From Actinomycetes bacterium (GTDB taxonomy: Bacteria; Actinomycetota; Acidimicrobiia; Acidimicrobiales; Acidimicrobiaceae), in the NCBI GenBank assembly GCA_021844725.1, contig JAKBSX010000101.1:1-7949 (forward strand): 7,949 nt of DNA, in the 5' to 3' direction. Position numbers and translations under genes: made by a program. This document shows positions 1-4,970 of this stretch, piece after piece (the first letter of the stretch is position 1; every line of letters starts with the position of its first letter). The notes under the pieces are model-generated. The model was not told where the DNA came from and did no database searches. It saw only the letters and a list, made by a program, of their open reading frames with translations.

Positions 1-545
1 TGTTTTGAAAAATCTTTCGTAGACGCAGGCCTTGAAAGATTTGTAGGGGATGACCTCGACGGTGTGACCTCGGCTTGTGATGTCGTTAAGTAGATACTGA
101 TGAAGAATATCTCCATGCCAGTATGCGCTGTCTGAAGTTATCAATATCTCACGAGGTGTTCGCGCGTCCGATCTTAGTGAGGAAGGACAACCAGATGAGT
201 ACGTCTCGAAATCCATTACCGTCGTTATCGAACGGCTTTTTTCGCGATGCTGCGCGGCGGACCAGATGCTCAAGATCTATTGGAGGTATCTCGCTGATCA
301 CAACTCGATTGGCTGCCAAGGTTTCCCGAAGGCCAGTTTCATATCCCGTTACTAACTATGGAACCTAGCGTTCGGGGCTTGGCAGGGAAAGACCTGTAAG
401 CTGCGAGACCTTCTTCCCTGCCGTGTTGTATTCGCCCATAGCCTGAACCTCACCTCGTTTGGAACGGGCGAGCAAAATTTGCCATCTACAGCTTCTATAA
501 AAGGTTTCAGCTTTTCGCTAAGCCTGGCACTTATTTTGCTATCTG
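1..545 (-). pseudogene. Decayed PIN-like (DUF4935/PIN_12-like) nuclease gene, 3' end beyond the window
   Basis: Reading leftward, three frames join into one recognisable protein. The N-terminal piece (about 545-455) includes SEKLKPFIEAVDGKF and VPNEV. A frame change at about 445-455 leads into QAMGEYNT, GLSLPSPER, LVTGYETGLRETLAANR and the diagnostic RKKPFDNDGNGFRDVLIW. A second frame change at about 152-158, explained by one lost base, leads into REILITSDSAYWHGDILH and VEVIPYKSFKACVYERFF, which runs off the window. Two in-frame TAG codons lie at 365-367 and 356-358. The basic-KPF-x-G-x-G-x-RD-x-LIW motif, followed by a strand ending in an S/T-x-D-type motif, is what I know from DUF4935 PIN-like proteins, in which acidic residues bind the metal of an RNase site. 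The acids seen here are the Asp of FRD and the Asp of TSD. No start codon can be assigned. It lies in the same direction as the operon at 660-2223, so it may once have been its last gene. Family assignment is from memory; the decay is directly visible. Confidence 0.68.
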
Positions 546-659
546 AGATGGCTTGTCACCGGTAATAAGAGGGTAATCGACCAAGCATTTCCACTCGCCA
601 GCGATCGTGAGCATACTAGGAAGTCGTTACTGCGAACATGCCCTTGCACGATCTTACCT

Positions 660-1571
660 TCAGAGCTCTTCTTCCAACTGTGGTGTATTGAAGATAGGAA
701 CGAAGTCGAGCTCGTCAGTGAACTCTGCAAGTAGTGGCCCAAAGTGGGCAGTACCAAAGAATTGATCAGCAGCCCAACCAGCCCAGGCACAGGCTCCAAT
801 GGCGAGCCAGAAAGAATGTCGGATATTGAGACTAGCCGCGTTGGAACTGTCGAGGTGAGCCAATCCCGGATCATCCACTCCTGGGTGATCATGGATGGCA
901 GGCAACAACGCGCTGGAGATTCCAGGGTGTAACTGCGCAGACAAATTCCGATACTCAAGATAGATAACGGGACCCGTGTTGAGTCGATGGCAGACTTGTT
1001 CGATCTTCTCCGGCCAAGAGCCAGTAGGCTTCTGGTCATCTCCGGCTGGCATGAACGATGTAGGTATCTCTATCAGCTCCGCGACTGCTGGCAAGTCTCG
1101 TCCGTGGATGAAATCACGTACCCTTTTTAAGCCCTTGAGATGTCGAAGCTCGATGCTATTGAGCATAATTTCAAAGTCCCACGGATTAACGAAGGCAGAC
1201 AGGTAAATGGCGTGTTCCATTGCTGCTCGTATATTGGCAACAGCGGTCTCTCCCAGTCCTTCTGCGGCTAGTCGGAAGGCGGCATGCGCCTGGTAGAAGG
1301 TTGTTGTCAACCAACCCAGTATGAAAAACTCACCACCGTCTGGGTAATTGGCAGAAGGCGGATCATAACTTAGGAATGTCTGCCATAGTCGGTCTTCGTG
1401 GGTTGATAACACGGCAAAGGAGGGTAGTGTTCTCAACTCCTCGTTCGCCGCGCCCACCAATTCTGAAGGTAGTTCTGACGCTGAATTCACATAGATGCCA
1501 TCGAATAAAGTTTCTAGCTGAGCGAGCTTCTCTCGGGGAGTCCTTCCAGATTGACTTCCGCATTCAGTCAT
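660..1571 (-). CDS. HEPN-like (DUF5677-like) protein of unknown function
   Basis: This intact 303-residue protein is mostly helical and looks soluble. The stretch FYQAHAAFRLAAEGLGETA followed by NIRAAMEHAIYLSAF (about residues 92-127) resembles the core helices of DUF5677-type proteins, which have a HEPN-like fold. Two candidate HEPN R-x4-6-H motifs are present: R115-x4-H120 (RAAMEH) and, more typical because Asn follows the Arg, R208-N209 to H215 (RNLSAQLH), followed by PG. In active HEPN ribonucleases this Arg/His pair is catalytic; whether it is here is unknown. No signal peptide or clear membrane segment is seen, although residues 254-271 are Trp/Ala-rich and moderately hydrophobic. It is the third gene of a leftward operon, 40 bases after the 133-residue gene. 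The ATG at 1571 has no nearby Shine-Dalgarno; an AAGGAG 29 bases upstream instead fits a short leader ORF ending in ATGA on this start. The coding call is firm; the family is tentative. Confidence 0.72.
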   Translation of the reverse strand: MTECGSQSGRTPREKLAQLETLFDGIYVNSASELPSELVGAANEELRTLPSFAVLSTHEDRLWQTFLSYDPPSANYPDGGEFFILGWLTTTFYQAHAAFRLAAEGLGETAVANIRAAMEHAIYLSAFVNPWDFEIMLNSIELRHLKGLKRVRDFIHGRDLPAVAELIEIPTSFMPAGDDQKPTGSWPEKIEQVCHRLNTGPVIYLEYRNLSAQLHPGISSALLPAIHDHPGVDDPGLAHLDSSNAASLNIRHSFWLAIGACAWAGWAADQFFGTAHFGPLLAEFTDELDFVPIFNTPQLEEEL

Positions 1572-1606
1572 CGGGCGGACCAGTCGCGGTACACGCGCAA
1601 CTCCTT
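1568..1606 (-). promoter_or_regulatory. Ribosome-binding site and 8-codon leader ORF coupled to the HEPN-like gene
   Basis: On the minus strand AAGGAG (1606-1601) is followed after six bases by GTG (1594-1592), which opens eight codons (MYRDWSAR) and stops with TGA at 1570-1568. That stop overlaps the ATG of the HEPN-like gene (1571-1569) as ATGA. The large gene has no good ribosome site of its own, so translation by re-initiation is plausible. This is inferred from spacing only. Confidence 0.4.
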
Positions 1607-1611
1607 ATCAT

Positions 1612-2013
1612 TTATGCAGCGTCTCGTGCGATCAAGGCTAGGCCACTGGTGATGAGGGTGACGCTGATCGCCCCGAGTGCAACCGCCCCCGCCTTCCGCT
1701 TCCCTTCTTGCGCTTGCAAGTTGGCCGCAAGTGTCAACCCATTCACCAAGAATTCGTACTCTGGACGACAGAGCGGAGGTATGACCTGTGCAACGGCGCA
1801 ACTGATGATCTCGCCATCGGTCGTACCGAGCCACGTACCAAGCTGCAAAGCTCGGAATTCGCTGTCTGCAAGTAGCGTCCGCGCGTAGTCTTCGGGACTC
1901 GGGAGCGGATTCAGGCGCCAGATGCGTTGATGCGACGCCCATGGCATCAAGTCGGGTCGCCGATGAAGAAGTCCTGTGATTTGTTCTACTTTAACGTCGT
2001 TTCTATTGCTCAT
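1612..2013 (-). CDS. Small protein with a C-terminal membrane segment, function unknown
   Basis: This 133-residue protein matches no family I recognise. Residues 1-105 are soluble and mixed; Trp25, Trp32 and Trp61 and a PLPSPEDYARTLLADSEFRA segment suggest a small folded domain. After a basic patch (EGKRK, 103-107) comes one hydrophobic stretch, about residues 109-129 (AVALGAISVTLITSGLALIA), ending only four residues before the C-terminus. This is the layout of a tail-anchored membrane protein whose N-terminal domain faces the cytoplasm. The ATG at 2013 follows the stop of the XRE gene by three bases and has GAGGAG at 2030-2025, inside the end of the XRE gene, so the two are probably translated from one message. 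It could be the partner or effector controlled by the XRE protein, but nothing in the sequence shows an activity. The coding call rests on the open frame, its ribosome site and the operon spacing. Confidence 0.68.
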   Translation of the reverse strand: MSNRNDVKVEQITGLLHRRPDLMPWASHQRIWRLNPLPSPEDYARTLLADSEFRALQLGTWLGTTDGEIISCAVAQVIPPLCRPEYEFLVNGLTLAANLQAQEGKRKAGAVALGAISVTLITSGLALIARDAA

Positions 2014-2016
2014 TTG

Positions 2017-2223
2017 TTAATTCGCTCCTCTTCCGAACAGTTCAACGATTGCTACCCCGAGAACCGTTGCCAAGGTAATGGCAAGGAATACTCTCGGTTC
2101 GTTCACGCCTCGCTCAATGTTCACCACCGTCTGGCGACTCACGCCGAGTTCACGGGCAAGGGCCTCTTGTGAAAGTCCCTTGCGTTCCCGGTATTTCTTG
2201 ACGTTCGATTGGTATGGTGTCAT
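2017..2223 (-). CDS. Small XRE/Cro-type helix-turn-helix transcriptional regulator
   Basis: This 68-residue protein consists almost entirely of one Cro/CI-type DNA-binding domain. Residues about 7-35 read NVKKYRERKGLSQEALAREL then GVSRQTVVN, with the turn at LGVSR and the recognition helix SRQTVVNIERG (29-39). The N-EP-R and LATVLGVAIVELF segments (41-63) are the usual helices four and five. This is the short stand-alone form seen in many toxin-antitoxin, phage and mobile-element regulators. It is the first gene of a leftward operon and stops three bases before the 133-residue gene. The ATG at 2223 has no Shine-Dalgarno, but a TATACT -10 box ends six bases upstream, so the message is probably leaderless and starts at or next to the ATG. 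Negative autoregulation is likely from family behaviour; I see no clear operator palindrome. The family is clear, the regulated function is not. Confidence 0.9.
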   Translation of the reverse strand: MTPYQSNVKKYRERKGLSQEALARELGVSRQTVVNIERGVNEPRVFLAITLATVLGVAIVELFGRGAN

Positions 2224-2229
2224 CCATTC

Positions 2230-2258
2230 AGTATATAGTCGGCGAGCAGTGATGTCGT
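2230..2258 (-). promoter_or_regulatory. Promoter of the XRE operon, predicted leaderless
   Basis: On the minus strand a -35-like ACGACA (2258-2253, four of six matches to TTGACA) is separated by 17 bases from TATACT (2235-2230, five of six matches to TATAAT). The -10 box ends six bases before the ATG at 2223, so the predicted first base of the RNA is the A of the start codon. Confidence 0.6.
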
Positions 2259-2710
2259 GAGTTCTTTACAAAATATTCTTGACAAGCCAGCCTTGCAGCT
2301 CGACAAAAGACGCTACCTCAGTATCCATATGACTGGAGATGTACATACAGGTCGCAGCAGATGCCGTCATAGGCGCGCCACGGCAAGTCAATCGCTTGCG
2401 GTCTCGACGACATCGTCATCGTTGTCGTTGAGGCTAGGTTGAGGTCGGCTCAAATTGGAATCGCAGCACGTCTGGCCCTCAGAGTGCGGTGCAGGCAAGA
2501 GTAGCCAAGTTATGTAGACAAACTGGGAACTCATGTCCGTCGTTCGGTTAGTTTGCGATAGTGAACCCATAATTTTGATCGACGTTGTCGTGCTCTGTGT
2601 TGATTGAGTATGGCTCGCCTCGCCTGGGGTGGAAAGTCTGCAACGAGAATTCCTTCTTAAGCCGTTTTGATCTCTGACACATATCGTCGAAGAGCTATCA
2701 ATCTTTAAGT
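2259..2710. other. Gene-free stretch between the XRE operon and the IS21 remnant
   Basis: I see no supportable gene, RNA or array here. All six frames contain stops, and the longest open stretches have Ser/Thr/Arg-rich, low-complexity translations that do not read like a folded protein. Short protein-like pieces appear on the plus strand near 2410-2500 (DDIVIVVVEARLRSAQIGIA) and 2610-2715 (SPGVESLQREFLLKPF, then a stop, then SLTHIVEELSIFKFGNN). These could be scraps of a decayed gene, but I cannot name one. Confidence 0.4.
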
Positions 2711-2727
2711 TTGGCAATAATTATTAG

Positions 2728-2790
2728 CGGACATCTAAAACTGCACAATAACAGCAAAATAATTGCACGCTGACGGACACTAAAACTGCA
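2728..2790 (+). repeat. Paired terminal repeats of the IS21-type left end
   Basis: CGGACATCTAAAACTGCA begins at 2728 and CGGACACTAAAACTGCA spans 2774-2790. They are identical except that the second lacks one T. Both are in the same orientation and are separated by about 28 bases, which matches the multiple transposase-binding repeats at IS21-family ends. Confidence 0.65.
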
Positions 2791-2898
2791 TGGCACTGGT
2801 GGGTTCCTAGAGGCCTAGGTGCAGGCGGGTGCACATCCACAACAACAAGGAAGGCTCTCTATATGCGTACTGATGATAGTCATTGTTGCCAAACCCAC

Positions 2899-2937
2899 AA
2901 GGAGCCCTCAACCATGAAGGATAGTAACCAAACATGA
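2899..2937 (+). promoter_or_regulatory. istA: Ribosome-binding site and 7-codon leader ORF before the istA remnant
   Basis: AAGGAG (2899-2904) lies nine bases before an ATG at 2914. That ORF (MKDSNQT) stops with TGA at 2935-2937, overlapping the transposase ATG at 2934 as ATGA. The downstream ATG has a weaker AAGGA of its own at 2918-2922. The overlap suggests coupled translation of the original transposase; alternatively it may mark a frameshift within an originally longer N-terminus. Confidence 0.4.
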
Positions 2938-3265
2938 ACATACTCAAGGCCTACGACCTCTATCAGTCCTACAATCAAGCAGTCAGAGAGTGTCAGTGCT
3001 CTCCCAATACCGTGCGTTCCCTCGTCACCGCGAGGCGAGAAGGTACCTTAGACACGAGAGGTGAGAGCGAATCACGATCATCTCTCTTTGAACCCCAACA
3101 TCTGGTTCTCGTCACCTCTCTCGTTGAGGAGTCAAAGAGCCAGGTCAGAGCTGATGTCATCCATCGCACGTCTTATCGCCATTGGGTTCTCTGGGTCAGA
3201 ATGCACAACTTAAGAGATTGGTACGCAAGGAGAAGGCTCCCGGAGCCGCATTTTGGATAAACTGA
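2934..3265 (+). pseudogene. istA: Truncated, frameshifted IS21-family transposase (IstA) N-terminus
   Basis: The open part begins MNILKAYDLYQSYNQAVREC and continues with CSPNTVRSLVTARREG, which matches the N-terminal helix-turn-helix of actinobacterial IstA (known pattern: EAFDL...AA...G.s..TVkRyv..Rd.G). FEPQHLVLVTSLVEESKSQ then VRADVIHR matches the next conserved block (dPf...ieELVerS.GkvRADVVH). The frame breaks near 3168; LIAIGFSGSECTT continues one base over (3172-3210). A second break near 3209 gives LKRLVRKEKA (3209-3238) and a stop at 3263-3265. Normal IstA proteins have roughly 400-500 residues with a DDE integrase core; here only about 110 codons survive and the catalytic core is absent, so it is dead as a transposase. 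In the unshifted frame it is open from 2934 to a stop at 3258-3260 (108 residues) and could be miscalled as a hypothetical gene. Confidence 0.68.
3258..3263 (+). promoter_or_regulatory. -10 box for the SDR-like gene, predicted leaderless start
   Basis: TAAACT (3258-3263) fits TAnnnT and ends six bases before the ATG at 3270, the same spacing as at the XRE gene. No Shine-Dalgarno precedes that ATG and no good -35 is seen 16-18 bases further upstream. It lies within the end of the istA remnant's last open frame. Confidence 0.42.
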
Positions 3266-3269
3266 CGAT

Positions 3270-3857
3270 ATGAGAATCTTCGTCGCAGGCGGGAGCGGTG
3301 TCATTGGGAGACGCCTTATACCGTTGCTGGTTGCAGAGAACCACGTTGTGGCTGCGATGACCCGTAGTGAGGGGAGAGTCGATGAGCTATACGCCATGGG
3401 TGCATTGCCAGTGCTTTGTGACGTCTATAACCGTGATGCATTAGTGTATTCCATCCTCGACTTTGCGCCAGATCTCATCATCGATCAACTGACCGACCTC
3501 CCTGACCATCTCGGGGATATACGCGCTCAGTCTGCCAGGAACAATCGAATCCGACGCACCGGAACGGCAAATCTTGTGGAAGCCGCACGGGTTTGCAGCG
3601 CAAGGATTATGGCCCAAAGTATTGCATGGGCGTTGCCAGCGGATGGAGCCTCTGCAGTGGAGTTCCTTGAACAGACTGTCCTCGGCATGGGAGGAACGAT
3701 TCTGCGATACGGACGGTTGTATGGACCAGGGACTTACTTCGAAGCAGAACCACCATCTCCGCCGAGAGTACACATCGACGAAGCCGCTCACCGAACCCTC
3801 GACGCGCTGTTTGCCCCCTCTGGTATAGTCACCGTCATCGATATGCAAACAACTTGA
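3270..3857 (+). CDS. Atypical short-chain dehydrogenase / NAD(P)-dependent epimerase-like protein
   Basis: This 195-residue protein has an extended-SDR Rossmann start, MRIFVAGGSGVIGRRLIPLL, with the dinucleotide loop G7-G-S-G-V-I-G13. T31-R32 after the second strand hints at NADP(H) preference, and D51 (LCDVYN) follows the third strand. Later blocks are DLIIDQLTDLP (68-78), IMAQSIAWALP (113-123) and LRYGRLYGPGTYF (145-157), then PPRVHIDEAAHRT near the C-terminus. The usual catalytic Y-x3-K is absent; the equivalent region reads VEFLEQTVL, so it is an atypical member that may bind nucleotide or use another chemistry. Its length is close to what I recall for similar short actinobacterial proteins, so it seems complete. 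The substrate is unknown. The ATG at 3270 has no ribosome site but has a -10 box six bases upstream. It sits immediately after the istA remnant with no visible operon partner. Confidence 0.82.
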   Translation: MRIFVAGGSGVIGRRLIPLLVAENHVVAAMTRSEGRVDELYAMGALPVLCDVYNRDALVYSILDFAPDLIIDQLTDLPDHLGDIRAQSARNNRIRRTGTANLVEAARVCSARIMAQSIAWALPADGASAVEFLEQTVLGMGGTILRYGRLYGPGTYFEAEPPSPPRVHIDEAAHRTLDALFAPSGIVTVIDMQTT

Positions 3858-3868
3858 AGGATGTCGGC

Positions 3869-3896
3869 ACAGTTGTTTTGTGATGAAGACAACTGT
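3869..3896 (+). terminator. Possible weak terminator hairpin after the SDR-like gene
   Basis: ACAGTTGT (3869-3876) and ACAACTGT (3889-3896) form a perfect 8-bp stem with a 12-base loop, starting 12 bases after the stop codon. No T-run follows, so it is either a weak terminator, an RNA-end-stabilising hairpin or a protein-binding palindrome. Confidence 0.3.
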
Positions 3897-4090
3897 CGGT
3901 TGCTAGAGATGTCTAACCAGGGTGGAGGTTGTTCCTTCTCTTGCACCGATGCAGTGCCATGAATCTCACTTCTTCGCGCAACAGTCCACATAACTTGATT
4001 TAGATCTTCGACAAGTATAGTTTAGCAGGGATAGGGAACGACAACGTATCTATCTATGCATAGTAAGTATATTGATGATGATGACATAAC

Positions 4091-4106
4091 GCTTTAGGGA
4101 TAAAGC
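4091..4106. repeat. Small perfect inverted repeat upstream of the crcB promoter
   Basis: GCTTTA-GGGA-TAAAGC is a 6-bp stem with a 4-base loop, ending 25 bases before the -35 box. There is no T-run on the plus strand. It may be a binding site or chance. Confidence 0.25.
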
Positions 4107-4131
4107 AAATATGAATTAATTTATAAGAGAA

Positions 4132-4160
4132 TTGGGTCAAGTGGATTATTTCGATATACT
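4132..4160 (+). promoter_or_regulatory. Promoter of the fluoride riboswitch-crcB operon
   Basis: TTGGGT (4132-4137) and TATACT (4155-4160) are separated by 17 bases. The -10 matches the consensus at five of six positions. The predicted transcript start is about 4167, six bases before the riboswitch aptamer at 4173, so promoter and aptamer support one another. Confidence 0.65.
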
Positions 4161-4171
4161 AGTATTACATC

Positions 4172-4221
4172 AGGCGATGGAGCTCGCCTTTAACCGTCAT
4201 TTGACTGATAGCGCCTACCGA
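4172..4221 (+). promoter_or_regulatory. Fluoride riboswitch (crcB motif) aptamer
   Basis: This RNA binds fluoride and switches on fluoride-export genes. The conserved elements are in order: GGCGATGG (4173-4180), TCGCC (4184-4188) closing stem P1 with GGCGA (4173-4177), TTTAAC, a short P2 stem GTC/GAC (4196-4198 with 4203-4205), CTGATA (4205-4210) and GCGCCTAC (4211-4218). It aligns element by element with the Thermotoga petrophila aptamer as I remember it (CUGAU-n-5 bases-UAC). The pseudoknot pairs GGAGC (4179-4183) with GCGCC (4211-4215) but has an A-G mismatch at the middle position (4181 with 4213). It is followed by two crcB genes, the classic target. The identification is strong on both motif and context. 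Confidence 0.92.
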
Positions 4222-4256
4222 AAATAACTGAAATAAATTATTTAGACGAGGTAGGT
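4214..4256 (+). promoter_or_regulatory. Riboswitch expression platform masking the crcB ribosome site
   Basis: CCTACC (4214-4219), the last conserved strand of the aptamer, is perfectly complementary to GGTAGG (4250-4255), which overlaps the GAGGT ribosome site (4248-4252) and the spacer before the ATG at 4261; G4213 can add a wobble pair with T4256. An inner stem AAATAA/TTATTT (4222-4227 with 4238-4243) extends the hairpin. CCTACC shares bases 4214-4215 with the pseudoknot, so fluoride-bound and masked states should exclude each other. The predicted logic is translation ON with fluoride. No transcription terminator is seen. The pairing is directly visible; the mechanism is inferred. Confidence 0.6.
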
Positions 4257-4260
4257 AGTG

Positions 4261-4845
4261 ATGTCAAATTCAAAACGTAATCTAAATACACATATCAAAC
4301 CACCTGGCTGGAACCAATTGCCGGTAGATGTTGATACAGATACCTACGAAGGTTCTCCCGAAAAGCCAAAGACGATCAGTCAGCAACGAATTGTCTATCT
4401 GATCGTAGCGATCACCGGAGCAATCGGAGCTCTCACAAGGTATCTGGTGGGAAATATCATATCAGTTTCTCACAGCGGTTTCCCCTGGAATACTTTTACG
4501 ATTAACATGACAGGTACATTTTTGCTGGCCTTCGTCATGGTTCTTGTTTTGGAAAAGTTTCAACGTTCTGCTTTGATCAGGCCTTTAATCGCCACTGGTT
4601 TCTGCGGTGCCTATACTACCTTTTCCACTTTTATGGTAGATGCCGCATTGTTGATAAAATACAACGACTATAAAACTGCCGTTTTATACCTATTGCTCAG
4701 CCTATTGGGAGGATTGTTGGTTGCCATTGTGGGTATGTATTCGGCAAGGTTCTTATGCAGGCTGGACCTAGTATTGACAGAGGGCAAAGATACGGTTGAT
4801 GATGAAAAAGAGGACGTATCTGCCGTTATGTATCAAGATTCCTAA
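4261..4845 (+). CDS. crcB1: Fluoride channel subunit CrcB/FluC, first copy
   Basis: This gene encodes a subunit of the Fluc channel, which lets fluoride leave the cytoplasm across the inner membrane as an antiparallel dimer. The 194 residues contain the family marks: ITGAIGALTRY (51-61), NTFTINMTGTFLLAF (77-91) with the conserved pore Asn82, and GFCGAYTTFSTF (113-124) with the two Phe of the TTFSTF box at 121 and 124. Four membrane segments lie at about 44-67, 77-97, 106-131 and 138-163. Two parts are unusual: a hydrophilic N-terminal extension of about 42 residues and an acidic C-terminal tail of about 28; typical CrcB proteins have about 120-130 residues. I chose the ATG at 4261, nine bases after GAGG (4248-4251); the GTG at 4258 adds one residue and is possible. 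A fluoride riboswitch precedes it and a second crcB follows, indicating a probable heterodimer. Confidence 0.92.
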   Translation: MSNSKRNLNTHIKPPGWNQLPVDVDTDTYEGSPEKPKTISQQRIVYLIVAITGAIGALTRYLVGNIISVSHSGFPWNTFTINMTGTFLLAFVMVLVLEKFQRSALIRPLIATGFCGAYTTFSTFMVDAALLIKYNDYKTAVLYLLLSLLGGLLVAIVGMYSARFLCRLDLVLTEGKDTVDDEKEDVSAVMYQDS

Positions 4846-4915
4846 GTATTTGTTTTGCAATAATCGCTCTTGCTTTTAGTTGATTGTGCATAAAACTTTT
4901 GATTTGAAAAGCATC

Positions 4916-4970
4916 AGGAGAGAGGTAATAGATCCTATATATGGGTGGAGAAAGGAAGAAAAGTAATTGA
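4916..4970 (+). promoter_or_regulatory. Leader region of the second crcB with a 9-codon ORF overlapping its start
   Basis: A purine-rich AGGAGAGAGG (4916-4925) precedes an ATG at 4941 by 15 bases. That ATG opens MGGERKKSN and stops with TGA at 4968-4970, overlapping the TTG start (4967-4969) of the second crcB as TTGA. The second crcB also has its own AAAGGAAG (4950-4957) nine bases before the TTG. The leader ORF could couple translation or be accidental, because its spacing to the purine run is long. Confidence 0.3.

Larger units (their letters stand above)
2711..3265 (+). mobile_element. Left-end fragment of an IS21-family insertion sequence
   Basis: The fragment has three IS21-like parts in order: an AT-rich tip beginning about TGGCAATAATTATTAGCGG, two copies of a terminal repeat (2728-2746 and 2774-2790), and the start of an istA-like transposase from 2934. 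Several internal copies of the end sequence are characteristic of the IS21 family. The rest of istA, all of istB and a right end are missing: no inverted copy of the CGGACA...TAAAACTGCA repeat is visible elsewhere in the window. The exact outer boundary is uncertain, and the inner boundary is set by where transposase similarity fades. The element cannot move by itself. Confidence 0.6.
3858..4131. other. Intergenic stretch where composition changes
   Basis: No gene is supportable here. It contains an inverted repeat just after the SDR-like gene (3869-3896), a second small hairpin (4091-4106) and, from about 4000 onward, distinctly AT-rich sequence leading to the crcB promoter. A leftward open frame of 67 codons ends inside the SDR-like gene and has no family features. 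Confidence 0.5.

Noticed and set aside
123..368. Rightward open frame of 81 codons
   Set aside because: It lies antisense to the PIN-like pseudogene, whose leftward motifs are recognisable; the rightward translation shows no family pattern.
603..653. Inverted repeat GATCGTG (603-609) / CACGATC (647-653)
   Set aside because: Only seven pairs with a 37-base loop, no T-run and no matching site elsewhere; expected by chance at this length.
539..1039. Leftward open frame of 166 codons overlapping the HEPN-like gene
   Set aside because: It is a shifted frame of the stronger 303-codon gene, with a Ser/Leu-rich translation and no motif.
1376..1888. Rightward open frame of 170 codons across the start of the HEPN-like gene and the 133-residue gene
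   Set aside because: It lies antisense to two genes with better operon spacing, and its translation is compositionally odd (Arg, Ser, Pro-rich) with no motif.
2388..2717. Leftward open frame of 109 codons
   Set aside because: Its translation is rich in Ser, Thr and Asn with no domain-like pattern, it lacks a ribosome site, and it fills the gap between the XRE promoter and the IS end.
2799..2898. GTGGGTT (2799-2805) and AACCCAC (2892-2898) as an inverted pair inside the IS leader
   Set aside because: Seven bases over an 86-base gap with no supporting structure is within chance.
3441..3848. Leftward open frame of 135 codons inside the SDR-like gene
   Set aside because: It is antisense to a gene with a clear Rossmann motif, and its own translation has no recognisable fold.
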